Source: Gnetum montanum
Lineage: Eukaryota; Streptophyta; Gnetopsida; Gnetales; Gnetaceae
DNA: 64,000 bases
Assembly (NCBI GenBank): GCA_015680685.1
Contig: MNCI01036682.1
Location: forward strand, 62,001 to 126,000
Reading direction: 5' to 3'
The notes under the pieces are model-generated. The model saw only the letters and a list, made by a program, of their open reading frames with translations. It did no database searches and was not told where the DNA came from. Positions 44,450 through 56,724 of the stretch are shown piece by piece. How positions within the stretch are numbered: the first letter of the stretch is position 1; the number at the start of each line of letters is the position of its first letter. Both the position numbers and the translations under genes were made by a program.

Positions 44450-45260
44450 CTCATAGCTCCTTAAGGTTGGCTTACAATGCTAAGTTGGTTATGGCCTTAA
44501 CCTTGTCAGGATCTATGCATATTCTTGCTTTGGATACTACAAAGCCAAGCATTTGGCCCATTCTAATGAAAAAAACACACTTCTTGGGCTTTAACCTAAG
44601 TTTGTATTTCAGGTAATGTTTAAGCACCAAGTCTAGATCATTTACATGGTTGTGGGCCACTTCAAACTTTACTGCAATGTCATTGACATAGTCATTGAGA
44701 AAACTTAGCATGAAATCACTAAACATATATGTGATTATCCATTGATACATTGTTCTTGCATTCTTGAGTTTAAAAGACATCATGGTATAGCAAAACATAC
44801 CCTAGGAGGTCATGAAGGTTCTGTTGAGTTGATGTTCAAGGTTGATCCTAATTTAGTTGTAGCTCGAGAACCCATCCATGAAGGACAACAAGGCATGTTT
44901 GGCCATGGTATCAATCAATTAATCGATACTGGGCAACATGAAGTTGTCTTTGATGGTTTCCTTATTTAGGTCTTGGAAGTTTATGCAAATGCATATACTT
45001 CCATTTTTCTTAGGCACAACTATGATGTTGGAGACCTAGTCTGCATAGTCAAAAACTTGGATAAAACCAGCTTTGTAAAGCTTGGTGATCTCATCACAAA
45101 CTACCAATGCCACCTTAGTTCTAACCTTGCATGCTTTCTACTTCACTAGTTTAATGCAGGGGTAAAGGATGATGTTGTGCTAGACTAGCTAAGGATCTAG
45201 GCTTGGCATGTCCTCATATGACCATGCAAAGGCTTTGATGTTATTATTAAGCATCTAGTG
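44450..45260 (-). pseudogene. Reverse transcriptase of Tat-like copy B, broken
   Basis: Minus strand. N-terminal FAWSYEDMPSLD near 45225; palm at 44798-44472 with SFKLKNARTMYQWI, YVNDIAVKFEVAHNHVNDLD and LKPKKCVFFIRMGQMLGF. The catalytic YVDD is YVND here, so the enzyme would be impaired even apart from stops. The style is Tat rather than Athila (K.NA.A.YQ, VKS.....H..DL). Confidence 0.85.
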
Positions 45261-45970
45261 AATTCTTGAGTGTGCTAGGGCTCTAGCAAGGAACTTAGCT
45301 TTAGTATTCTTTCCTCATCGTTATGTCTAGCCATAGGGATCTCAACAAGGAGATCCTCTGTGATGTCCCCTACCTTTAGATCAAGAGCCTTAACTAGATG
45401 GTTGGGCTAATCTAGTGGTGCTTCTACGGAGGCTATGTATTTGATGTAGGTTGTAGGCTCAAGGTCAAGGCAATGAGGGTCAATGCATCACTTAATGTCA
45501 CCTTGAGGCCCCATGAGGACTAGAGGTGAGAGAAGCTACTCACACATAGCCATGTCATGTTCTTGCAAAATCAACCAAAAAAACATCAAGCGGCACCTGT
45601 TTCAAAAAGTCATTGTGCACAAATGGAAAAAATAATGCAATGAAGTTTGCTTAAGTATGCATGCAAGTTGCTATGAGATGTAAGCATGTTTGTGCCAATT
45701 TTAGGCCTTGGTAGGCTATATGCATGCTAGTTTTAGGTCTTAGTAGATCGTGGATGTGTCAGACATGCCATCTTGGGGAGGATTGATTATGTTTGGAGGA
45801 TGGAGTTGACTCAAGCATTTGTACGATAGTGAAAATAATTACAATTTTAAGCTAAGTGTAGTTGGCTACACTCTTACCCAACTACATTCTCGCCCAACTA
45901 CGCTCTCCACTAGGTGTTCAGTGTGGAGCATAGTCCCAAGTTGGTGGATCATTAGATAACCCCAGGAGGG
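45261..45970. other. RT upstream segment and joint to the antisense block, copy B
   Basis: From 45440 the sequence matches 29820-30310 of copy A. CTACGCTCTCCAC motifs at 45870-45915. No coding evidence on either strand. Confidence 0.5.
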
Positions 45971-45976
45971 TATATA
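45971..45976 (+). promoter_or_regulatory. TATA-like site ahead of the antisense ORF series, copy B
   Basis: GAGGGTATATAGGCATA, the counterpart of 30312. Confidence 0.4.
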
Positions 45977-48009
45977 GGCATATTTTTACCATGGGTAAGT
46001 TGTTATTTTCTTTATTTTGACCATGACATCTAGAGTGTAGTCTTTCCATTGTTGTTGCACTACTGCCAGTTGAGAGTGTAGTTGGGAAAAATGAATTATT
46101 GGAATGGATGCCTGCACCCAGGACTGGCAAACATAATTGATGGGGAGAGAGCACTGGGCTGCCTACTCTAGGCATGCATGAAGGAGAGGAGGCCGTCAAC
46201 GTTAACTAGGCACACCGACTATGCTTTTCCCTTTTCACTCATTTTTCATTCATTTTTTGCTATTTTTGACAAGGGTTTGGGAATGTAGTCCCATGTGCCA
46301 TTGTGCATGCCTTGCCATGGTAATGGCTACTGTAGGCCCATGTAGTCTACATCGTGATGGTAGGAAGGGCGTGATGGTAGGGAGGGTTTTGTATATTTTT
46401 GCTACGTGCGAGATCAAGGAGGGTAGTGCATTGCATTTTGTGATGTGGCTGTAGAGACCATGGTTGCCACTGTGTGGCATAGTGTAGCCATAGGGGGCCA
46501 CATATAAGGTTTTGGGGGCCTTGCACCATTGCAGCTATTGTTGCATTCTTTTTCTTTCTTCTTTGGTGTCGTCGTAAGGGAGGATTTCATTATGGGGGTT
46601 TTGGGACACACATGCATAGGGTTTGTGGGCTGGGGCTTAGGGCGTGAGGGTAGGCATTATGGTTTGGGCTCCCATGAGTCACATTTTGTAGTGTGACTAC
46701 AGGGGACACCAGTGTTCTGGTAGTAGCTAGGAAATAGCTTGTTGTGGGGGCAGGGGGCAAGATAGGGGTTTGTCCTTGCATTTTCTTAAAATTTTTTTGG
46801 AGGTTTAGGGTGACAGTGATGAAGGAGAGAGAGAAGGTAGGGCTCAGCAAGCAGGATAAGCATGTGGACACAATGGCCTAATGCATGGTAAGGTGACGGT
46901 GTGACGACACCATAGGATAGTGGGGTGACAGTGCATAGAGACTATGCTCTCCACTACCGTAGCCAAAACTATGCTCTCCACATCTTAGAAGTGTTGTTTC
47001 CACTAAGTGTTTAACAAAATATTTGCTTTGCTAAGTGTTTGTTGAAATGTGTCTACCAAAATGTGCATTTTTTGGGAGTATGCTCTCCACATTTTAAAGC
47101 ATAGTCGAGATGGTCCCAGAGTTAGAAAAATTTTGTCCTTTTTTCTTACTACGCTCTCCATTGAGGTAGTCTAGAGTTAGAAAAATTTTGTAGTTTTTTG
47201 GACTATGCTCTCCATAGAGGTTGTTTGGAGTTGGAAAAATGTTGCAAAAATTTTGTGTTAACTTTGTTTGATGCTAAACCTACAAAATGTAGCACTAAGC
47301 CTATGAGATTGTGCTAGACCTCAGTGAATACCAGGCACGTCAAATGAATTGGTTGATGTCCTATACCCATGGGACCCTAGAGTGCATTGCCAAGATTAGG
47401 ATTTTTTCTTTGTTAGTATGTGTTGTGCTAATTTCACTAACTTATCTTAATAATTTAATGTCAAAATTTGCATCTATGTTTGTATACTAATGTTTTGCTT
47501 GTTCCTTGGTGGTTGTACGGTGTTGCTAAAGCCTAGTATAATAATAGTTAAGCTTGTGGGCATCCTATGTTGCATGAGCAAACCTATCCCTAACACGCCT
47601 GCACTAGAGATGTGAGTAGGCCATTAGGTGATATGGTCCTAGTCAAGGGCTTGTGAGTTTCTAGAATACCTACCATAGAAATTTAGTGTGATCATGTGGT
47701 CACACTTGATAGTAGAAGCTGTTAGTGCTATCACCAAGATATTGTTGCCCAAGGCTAACTAGGGCATCTTGAAATTCATCTCAAATGAGTTCACTAGTAA
47801 CGATGATGGGGTAGGTGATTTAGGCAAAGGTTTTAGGAGTGCTCGGCAACTATCTAGGATATGGCGCATGATGGGGTTTGCTTGTTATAATAAGAGCAAC
47901 ATCCTTTTTATTGCGCTACAAGTGCATACCCTATTCTAGAACCTACTTGGAACTATTTATTGTGCCGAAGGGTAAGTACTTTCATGGTTCTCATAGTGTT
48001 TTTTTGCTA
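45977..48009 (+). other. Leader-like region of the antisense block, copy B
   Basis: Aligns with 30318-32430 of copy A throughout, including the CTATGCTCTCCA cluster at 46935-47215. Frames on the minus strand at 46250-46870 are probably shadows. Confidence 0.4.
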
Positions 48010-51000
48010 CTAGTTGATGAGTACAGCTTGCACAATGAGGTGGATGCTCTAACTTTGACCTGTAGTGCCTTGGAAGTGTTCTCATCTAGCATGAATGTTT
48101 AGGCAACTGTGATTGAGTAGGTGGGGCTTAATCTGGAGGCCTATCTTTCCTGATACCCAAAGGCATACGAGCAATGTAGGACCCATGGTTGGTTGGATGA
48201 GGAGTGGGTTGTTGATGATATTAACATCGAGAAGATGCTTGCAATGCCATCCCCATCTCACACCCTATTTGTGCTACATACATATATAAGCTTTGGCTTA
48301 TGTAAATGCTCATGTATGCTTTTCAGTTTGCCTTATTTGCATGATCCTAATGTTGTTTTATGTGTTGTTGCAATGGTAGTCATCTTAGCTAAGGTGATGG
48401 TGTTCACAATAGGCCGCACATAGGCCACCCTCATCATGAAGTATGGTAATGTAGAAGCTGTGCAACATTGGTTGTGCCATAAAGCATTAGATGCACTAAT
48501 GGCTCAGCTCATGCATGTTGGGTTGATGGACCTATTTTTGGCCCTTAGCCTGAGTATCCTAGTGGCTGAAATGATCACCATCATTGACTCCTTTAGCAAC
48601 GATGTTAGGAAATTTGTCACTTGAGTACGTAGTGTGATGATAGTGTTAGACCTCAGTGAGGCCTTCTTCATCGACCTCTTTCATATTCCTACTAATGGCC
48701 CGATGATTATCGATAAGGCCAGTAGGGAGGTGGACCACATAGGGGAGATTGGGAATTGGTTGGGGCTACTAGACTTCACAAACGCATACCGATTAAAGAT
48801 GTGCTAGTGCCTAAGGTGTGGAAGGTTTACCCTCTATTATGCACTCATGCCTTTCCAAAGTTTCTCTCCCAAGGTAAGATCCTTAGGGTGGAGCAAGTGT
48901 AGGTGATGAAGGAGGTGTTGTTGGAAGGTACAAGGTTTAATTGGATCACATATATAGCCACTGGCCTGATGTGGAGATCTCTAGGCTATGATTCAACCTC
49001 TAGTTGAGGTTCGACATCCACTTCGTGTTCTTCATAGGATACCTATGAAGGTTTGTGGAGCTCTCGGTTGTGTGAGATGATGGATGATGGGTGGTGTAGG
49101 ATCATGAGTAGCTATCCAAGCCATGGATCAAGCACATGTTCTTGACTACATGCACATAGGATTCCCCAAAGGAGATTGATGAGTCAATATTATTAACAAC
49201 CAAGGGTCCCATGGGGCAATCACATTACTTGTGCGATAGCACAGGCGAGTGTTCTTCAGTTGACACTAGGCACATAAGCAAGGTGGATCGCTATATAGTA
49301 GAGATGGTGGGGCCATCTAAGGCAAATATAAAGAGGCCACATCTTGAAGAGGAGGATGCCCCTGAGATCATAAAGCCAAGTAGTAAGAGAATCTACATCA
49401 AGCTTCAAAGCTTATGTGCTAGTGTTGCAAGTTAGTATCTGTAACTTCTTATGTGCCTTAGTTATATTTATGCATATATTTATATTTTTATGTTTTTCTT
49501 TTATGCTATACTATTAAATATTTAATGACATGATATGTGTACTAATGTGCTATATGTGCATGTATGTTAATCATAGAGACAAAAGAGAGGGCTACAAGAG
49601 CAGTCACTAAGATGGCAGCAGAGGAAGCATGTTCTTAAGTTGAGGAGGAGGTGGCTCATGGAGATGAGCTACATGAGGTAGCATAGATCCTCTAGTAGTT
49701 AGAGGAAGAGGGGTTGCTCCACCTTGATGGGGTGATTTTAACACTTTATTCGATGGTGCACAGCTAGGTGAGCCCCCCCTACACTCACGCCTGAGGGCTT
49801 GCTACGTAACTAACTTGTGTTGCCATTTATCCTTGCCTATTTGCTCTAGTATCTTTAGTGGTTTGGCTATATGCTAATTGCATCGTTGTGTTACAGTATT
49901 AGATGTTACCACTAGTAGTCCTACTTCTACCTATCACATGGATCCATGGGTAGATATGCTAGATAAATTTACCTTCATGGAAGGTGTCGTTGAGGACATT
50001 GTGGACCGCTTGCAACAAGCGAACCATAAGCTCAATATTTGTGCAGTGTTGTTTTACTTTATGTTATCTTTCTCATTACTTAAGTGCTTAGTTTTTAGCT
50101 AAGATTGATCAATTATTGTATGCTTGTAGGTCCTAAGCTATGGTGGGATCCAAGCAAGGTGGCCAAGGTAGACATCCTTCCTAACCTTTAGCTCCTAAAG
50201 TTGATTACGTGCCTCATCACATGTATGAGACATCAAAAAAGTGCATGCTTTCCTATGTGAAGGTGTTGTGGGTCTGCAAGTGCTTGAATAAGCATCTATG
50301 GAAACACATGCATGAGCTACACAAAAGGGTGACTAGCCAGGATGTGAAGATCAAAGATCTTTAATCCAGATATGACTTATTAATGACTAGATCATAGGGA
50401 GATAACACTTGGTGTACCTCTGAGATTGAGTATGCAAGATATTGGATAGCTCTCATAGGTAAGAATGAGGCCACAAGGAAGTTGATAGAGCAATGATTCC
50501 ATATGGACTTGCTTGCCCAAAAGAACCAGGATTGGAAAATTTATAGCACAAAGGTCTATTGGTGGGGGCAAACGCAAAGGAATCACAAGCACCAATATAA
50601 GCAAGAGCATGACATGTACCTATTATGGTACAAGGAGGAGTCTACTGAATGTCGTTACCTCAAGATGTTTTTTGAGGTGACCGGTAAGAGGTAGGTGTAT
50701 GACTTGTTTGCACAAAACATGGTGATAAGTGACTCTTCTACTACCTTTTTGATGGAGCTACCTACATGGACCACTATGGACAAAGGCAAGACCCTTGCAA
50801 ATATTGAATTTGGATAAAAGGACTAGACATAGGTTTTTGAGGTTGAGATTCTCTGGTGCGTGGAGGCTGGCCTTGGAAAGTTACCTCTAGAATTCACTGA
50901 TGCAGGACCCACTCAAGTTAGTTTTTTTAATAATTTTGAAATTTGAAGTTAGCTTGTGTATGCATATTTACTTAATTATTGTGCATATTTACTATGGTTA

Positions 51001-51140
51001 TGTTAGGTACTAAGCCATGCTATAGGCCCCAGTGACATGGTGGAGAAAGTAGAGCCGCTACCCCCACCTAGTGGCACTGGTTGAGCATGACCAGATGTAC
51101 CCCCTGCTAGGCCTTTTCTTTTCTACTACATTTTTGCCTC
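48010..51140 (+). pseudogene. Antisense multi-segment gene inside the Tat-like element, copy B
   Basis: Counterpart of 32471-35650. Segments: WLDEEWVVDDINIEKML (48193-48275); KYGNVEAVQHWLCHKALDAL, HVGLMDLFLALSLSILVAEM, then DLSEAFFIDLFHIPTNGPMI (48436-48720); a Lys-rich part (49211-49435); the helical part near 50330; and MDKGKTLANIEFG (50770). In this copy the PMD-like stretch stays in one frame longer than in copy A but has an in-frame TGA at 48622. One candidate splice donor (near 48275) has lost GT. GT...AG gaps near 49433-49577 and 49805-49897 correspond to those of copy A. Unknown function, not intact. Confidence 0.5.
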
Positions 51141-51309
51141 TGATGCTATTCATACCATGTAATAATATGCATATTGATGGATGATTATTTGTTATTTGCT
51201 ATGTGTAATGTGTAAACCTTCTTTTTGTATGGTCATTTGCTATGCACTTGCTATGCTTGTAACACGATGAATTAATGTGCCAACTTAGGATTATGCAACG
51301 ATAGTATGA

Positions 51310-51815
51310 CTAGGCCATTATAGGCCCCATGCTAGTTTAAGGCCATAGTGGAGGGTCAATGCTAGTTTAAGGCCATTTCAGGCCACTGCGATGGGATTTA
51401 AGGTGATAGTTTAAGGTCATTCCAAGCCACGACAATTGCTAGTTTAAGGGCATATCGAGCCACGTGTGTTGCTAGTTTAAGGCCATTCTGGGCCATAGTG
51501 AGGGAACTAAAAGTGATAGTTTAAAGCCATTCTAGGCTACAACATTGCCAATTTAAGGCCTTGGCAAGCCACAACGTTGCTAGTTTAAGACCATGATAGG
51601 ATGTGTTGATTGCTAGTTTAAGGCCATTTCGGGCTATGTGTGTTGCTAGTGTAAGGCCATTCTGGGCCACAGTGAGGGGACTAAAAGTGATAGTTTAAGG
51701 CCATTTTGGACTACAAAATTACTAGTTTAAGGCCTTGGTGGATCGCAACATTGCCAGTTTAAGGCCATGGCAGGCCATGTGTCGCTAGTTTAAGGCCTTG
51801 GTGGGCTGCGTGTTC
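51310..51815. repeat. Minisatellite 2, copy B
   Basis: GCTAGTTTAAGGCCATT units as in 35760-36378, about 17 copies, with some larger repeats (GTGAGGG.ACTAAAAGTGATA appears twice). Confidence 0.85.
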
Positions 51816-52432
51816 CTATCTCTCTTTTTTGTAATTTTGGCTTTTATGATTTTTATGCATGTTTTATGTTTTTTAATAATTTCAGAAGTGTGAACTAATC
51901 AAGAAAATGTATAAAATAAGCGAATGAGTGCATAACTAAAGCAAATAAGAACAAAGTGAAACGATGCATAATCTAAGCAATTAGGATAAATGTAAATATG
52001 TAAAAAAATGCAATGCATGCAAAAGGTAAAATACATGGTGTGTAGAAGCGAAGGGTAGGTAGAAACCTAGCACATTTCTAGATAAGGGGGGTACCTTAGT
52101 CGCACAGTTGCTTTATAATTCAATGTGGGTTAGGAGGTGCGTAGGGCCTAGGTTGTACTATTATGTAGTCTCCTTGACGCTTGCTTGCTATGTTGAAGAG
52201 CAATTCTGCCCATAGGGCATCTTCTATTAAGTCGTCAACCCCTTCTATCCTTACAAGTGGGTTTGGCTCATGTGTTTCCTTTGTTGTCATCAGGAAACTC
52301 CACTTCTGACCCTTGCTTTGTATCAATGTTGTTGATGGCCAGAGAGGATGCATTATCCCCATGGGTGATAACTTCACAACCTTCATATGGGAGGTGGATT
52401 TCTTGATGGATCAGAGAGGAAAAAACTTGTAA
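51816..52432. other. Spacer between minisatellite and protease, copy B
   Basis: Matches 36379-37000 of copy A, without its long G run. The minus frame at 52120-52386 may be a gag-pol linker (LVRIEGVDDLIEDALWAEL is a negatively charged helix). Confidence 0.4.
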
Positions 52433-52786
52433 TTAGGCTAGGCATGGCCTGCCCAATAGTAAGTTAAAGCCAAGACTTTCCTCTATGATGATAAATTTAG
52501 TAGTGATGGGGAATTGCTCCTTTGCCATGAAGGCTATGATGATGATACCCTTAACGATGATGCATGACTTGTTAAAAGATTTCAAGCATGTGGTTTTTGT
52601 TGGCTTGATTTGGTTTATAAGGCCTAACTTATTGATGATATTGTATGGTATAACATTTGTTACTACCCCATCATCAACATACACCATCCAAATCTTGCAT
52701 TGGTTGACATGTATGGTGATAAACATGGGGGTTGTTATGACCTTGCCCTTCTTAGGGTTGACCTTAATTGCCTCATCATGAAACAC
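52433..52786 (-). pseudogene. Protease of Tat-like copy B, open 117-residue fragment
   Basis: The minus-strand frame encodes MVYVDDGVVTNVIPYNIINK, then MCLKSF-like TTCLKSFNKS and FIIIEESLGFNLLLGRPCLA. The active-site loop is D-D-G. Tat-type elements often have D-G-G rather than D-S/T-G (family knowledge). ILGRPWL is LLGRPCL here. No stop within the fragment, but both neighbouring frames are broken. Confidence 0.75.
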
Positions 52787-54780
52787 AAGGGATGTGGAGC
52801 TTGATTCCTATGATGTGGGGGGCAACATCACTGCATGGATGGAATTCTCATATGCAAGGATGTTCTCCATGATAGGAATGGAGGCCAACATCTGCACCAA
52901 CATTTCGTGATGAGTAGATGAGATCATGATTAGGTCATAGAGGCTCAACATTGTGTTCTTCTATTTGAGTGCTTGCTTAACCTAGGCTAATGTGTCTATG
53001 AATTCTTTACCATCAGTTGCATTTTTATTGGCTTTGACTTCTTTCATACGTCCTAAAAGGAAAATTTTGCAAGGAGGTGATGTGGGCTTTGTTGGCTTGG
53101 CCTATGCAGGGGCCTTAGTGCTTGGTTGCGATTTGCTAGTGGTGGCCTCCTTAGTTGTTTTGGCCATGGGGATTGCAGATATAGGGATTAGCTTCAATGA
53201 ATCTAGTACCCTTTGCTCTTGACATTACCTAATCATTCTATTTGTGAGACACTCATTAGGCCTCTTAGGTTACCACCTAGAGGATTTGTTGATGTTGTTA
53301 CCAAAATTGGCCCTTAAATGAAAAGGGATTGATGCATTGCCCACTACCAAGCTCTTGGTAGGTGAGGAGCTAGCATGTTGTCGCACCCTAACGATAAAGG
53401 GTGGATAAATGATCATTTTTGCAACATGCGTTGGGACCCTAATCATGAAGGATGTTGTAGATGCTTGAGGTGAAACTCTAATGATGAGAGGAGGCCTTGA
53501 ACCCATAGGGGCCATGGAAACCCTTGTGCTACTAGAGGGCACATGGACTGTGAATGGCCGCTGCACCAGTTCTAGATTGTCATCAACACTAATAGCATTT
53601 ATGACATAACTGGCATATTCTACACTTAGAGGATCCTTATACACCCTCATGGATTGGTTTTGAGGTTTTACTGGATTTGTAGTTTGAGTACCAGCTTGCC
53701 TCTATCCATCATTTTTTGGAGATCATCCTATAGGGCTAGATAGAAGTCCATGCTATGATCAGATAGCTAGTGGTAATAGCAGAACTGATCTAGCTTGAAA
53801 TGTTTTAGGAACAAGGGCTCATTTGGTGTCACCAAAGAAGTGTTTCTGAGTAGCTCACAGTATCTATCATGCCTTTTACGGGCATCATTAAACATTTGCT
53901 TGTATTGGATGCATCCAACCTTTGAGGGCTTCAGTGGCAATGGGGTGTACTTGGAGCAATCCTTGCACTCAAAGTTAGGCCTTGGAGCAACTTGTGCTAT
54001 GGCCACTAGTGACATGGATAAGTTAGTTGTTGTAGTGCTAGGGTTGGTAGCTTTGTTGTTGGCTAGGACCTTGGGTGCCCTAGCCATTGGCCTCGGGTTG
54101 GTTGTTTTGGCCTCTTTGAACATAGTTGCCATGGTTGCATTTTGCTTTCCTTTATCCTTATCCTTCCTCACATGCAGGTTTTTGTAGTCCACATAGGTCG
54201 ATTCCTTACTTGAGATCTTGCATATTCAATAAGAGACCAGGAATTATCACTATAGGTGTAGACCTAAGCCTAATGAAGTGAGAAGGTGATGCCAGTGTTA
54301 TGATCATCTTAAGGAGGATGGGTGAACTAACTTGAGGAGGGGCTAGACTAGGGATTGGTTGTTGGAAGTTGGTGTAAAAGCAAGGCTCATGTTTAGAGCA
54401 AGCTTTAAACTCATCCACTTCCTCCTATAAGGCTTCCTCATAGTTAGTCCTTATGTCACACTTGCCTACTTGGATGAGCTAGAATAACAACCAGTGGTGG
54501 GACTGTATGAGTGGGATGATGTTGAATGAAGAAGGGATATACTCCCATCCATCCCTATGGATTAGTTCAAAGCCCCATTTTGCCTCCATGTTAAGGTGAT
54601 CTATAGGTAACCTTGCTTGGATCTTTGCACATATGAAGTTGTATTTCTCATTGCTGAGTGTGGCATACTCTGGGTCTTGGCCATGTAGCCTAAGGAATGA
54701 CCTTGGCCTAGCCATCATGAAATTTGCAGGGTTGTCAATCCTGGTCTCTTATTGAGTAGGCAAGATCTCAAGTGGGTTTG
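52787..54780 (-). pseudogene. Gag of Tat-like copy B, capsid core deleted
   Basis: Minus strand. N-terminal LRLHGQDPEYATLSNEKYNF (54718-54479); C-terminal CELLRNTSLVTPNEPLFLKH (54192-53767); and a linker YKDPLSVEYASYVINAISVD (53650-53270). Relative to copy A about 1 kb holding the capsid core (equivalent to 38800-39800) is missing at about 54230. This copy could not make a normal Gag. Confidence 0.7.
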
Positions 54781-55206
54781 AAATTGACACCGAAGGTTAA
54801 TCTAAGTTCATGATTGAAAATTAAGTTGTAAAGGAAAACTATGGAGGTTGCTAGCTACAAAATACAGTGGACCAAGTTGAAACTAACTCTATTTTGGCTG
54901 ATACCACTGACTACGCTCTCCATTATGGAGAGCTAACTATGCTTTTTACACTATCTAAGCTCTCCACTGCTAAGAGCCAACTATGCTCTTCATGATAGAG
55001 AGCTGACTATGCTATTTATGTTGGAGATAACCATGCACTAACTAAAGACAATAGGAACTTAGCAAAATAGTGGAGAGAAGTGAAGTTTGGGGTTGCCATG
55101 CGATTTCCTGACGGGATTGACTATAGGGTTCACCGATGGATTAGTGAATAACTATAGTGCAAAGAGCTTATAAAAAAACCTCAATAGAGCTTGAAAAAGG
55201 GGTTGG
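54781..55206 (-). other. Leader between gag and primer site, copy B
   Basis: Contains CTACGCTCTCCATTATGGAGAGC and similar inverted motifs at 54910-55020. No coding evidence. Confidence 0.5.
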
Positions 55207-55223
55207 CCCTCCTTCTAGCACCA
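55207..55223 (-). other. Primer-binding site beside LTR-c
   Basis: Minus strand TGGTGCTAGAAGGAGGG, identical to the LTR-b site except at its far end. Confidence 0.75.
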
Positions 55224-55230
55224 AAAAATA

Positions 55231-56724
55231 TGGTGATGAAAAACATTAATGGCTAGAACATCAAGAGGTCCATGAGGACATAGCCTAACCTTGCATCCAC
55301 ATGAGGGCTTGCTAGAGGTAGAGATGGAGTGCCCTGAACAATCTTGTTAATCAAATAGGGACTTACTAGATGAAAATGAGGTGCAACATGGCTTGTTACA
55401 ATGCTGATGCAAAACAGTGCTAAGTGTTTGAGTGGTGTCAATGGTATTAATGGTATCAAGCATAGTCAAATTTTTTGGTGAAAATGAGGATGTCAACATG
55501 TGGGGACTACCAACCAAGAGTGGTTTTAGGCATGACTATGTGATGAAATAGTGACAGATGCGAATAAAATGCTAAAAATGAAAAGAGAAAGAGAGAGAAG
55601 TAGAACATCACCCCAAATGGGGTTGAGCATAGTTAACACTAAGAGGGGTTACAAGGTACATGGTGTACAATAGGTACAGTGGAGAAAGTAGTCACAGTCT
55701 TGAAGGTGTCTAGCTATGGAGATTGATGTTCCACCATGGTGTCTATGCTTGCTGAGTTGGCTATTGTGTGTATCCTTAATTGCAGTGTTCTAGTGGATGA
55801 TGGTGATCTATGATGATTTACAACTTCATCAATATGCCTTTGGTTCTCTTCCATGTGCTTCATAGGTTTGCCAAGTTAGATTCTTATCAACCTTGAAAGA
55901 TTTTCCAACTCAAATTCTACCAACCCTAAAAATGTTGAGGGTGGGGGCATTTGTAGGGCTAGGTTTATCATGAAATGTAGGGTGATTTCCATGTGGCAGA
56001 GGGAAAATTGGAACTATGCTACCATCTAACTATGCATTTCATTAAGGCTAGTGGTGTTATGCTTTGCCATGCTCTGCTAGAGTCTACAAGACTTGTGACA
56101 CTATGAAACTATGATTGTGCTACCAACTACATGTGAGTGTGCTGAGAGGATTGTAAGGTACCTAAAAAAATGCAACTATGGAGACTACACTTTAGGACTA
56201 TGCTCTCCATTGTCTTACATGGGGTCAAGCATAGTTACAATTTTGGGAACAAAAGGGGATAGAAAAAAGATGTATTTTTCTAACTATTCTTGCCTAAGGT
56301 GAGTTGGAGTTGAGTTGAGTGTCGGTGTTATGTTATGAAGGCCACTAGAGACTGTTCTAGTTGACTACACTTGACTATGCTTTGGACTAGGGGAGAACAT
56401 AGTCCCACACTTAGAAAAATTTGCAGAAAACCTAGCCTTCATTCTAACTACGCTCTCCATGAAAGGCTAGTTACACTCCCAATTGAGGTTGAGCGTAGTC
56501 TTAACACTTAGAGAAATCTACAAAAACTAGGCCTTCATGCTGACTATGATTTGGGGCAGTGGAGAGCATAGTTTTAGCACTTAGAAAAATTTTTAGAATT
56601 TATCTTTTAAGCTGACTATGCTCTCCACTAAGCTAACTATGCTCTAGGGCAATAGAGAGTGTAGTCCCATCACTTAGAAAAATTTGCAATTGAGAATTGG
56701 TAGTCTAGATCTGGTGGTGTTTCA
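55231..56724 (-). repeat. Tat-like LTR-c (right), 1494 bp
   Basis: Plus-strand start TGGTGATGAAAAAC (mutated from TGTAATGA) and end GGTGGTGTTTCA. It follows LTR-a with an internal gap. It contains the CTATGCTCTCCA series at 56370-56680. As 5' LTR of the array it adjoins family-1 LTR sequence at 56725. Confidence 0.82.

Larger units (their letters stand above)
26383..56724 (-). mobile_element. Tandem array of two Tat-like LTR retrotransposons sharing a middle LTR
   Basis: Three LTRs in the same orientation begin (plus coordinates) at 26383, 40808 and 55231 and enclose two interiors. Both interiors show minus-strand gag/protease next to a primer site, a shared 6-7 kb antisense block and minisatellites. 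The right interior also has RT, two RNase H domains and integrase at 42300-45300. The left interior lacks that 3.3 kb, joining 29815 directly to the equivalent of 45440. The right interior lacks about 1 kb of gag core near 54230. LTR-b lacks its U3 half. Two RNase H domains, the FAWSYEDMP RT start and the protease type place it in the Tat clade. Confidence 0.85.

Noticed and set aside
46590-46871. 93-codon Pro/Ser/Thr-rich minus-strand frame
   Set aside because: Opposite the leader-like region of the antisense block and not open in copy A.
26383-55231. Exact 14.42-kb periodicity as a sign of very recent duplication
   Set aside because: The two copies differ by multi-kilobase deletions at different places and by many substitutions; the similar spacing is coincidental.
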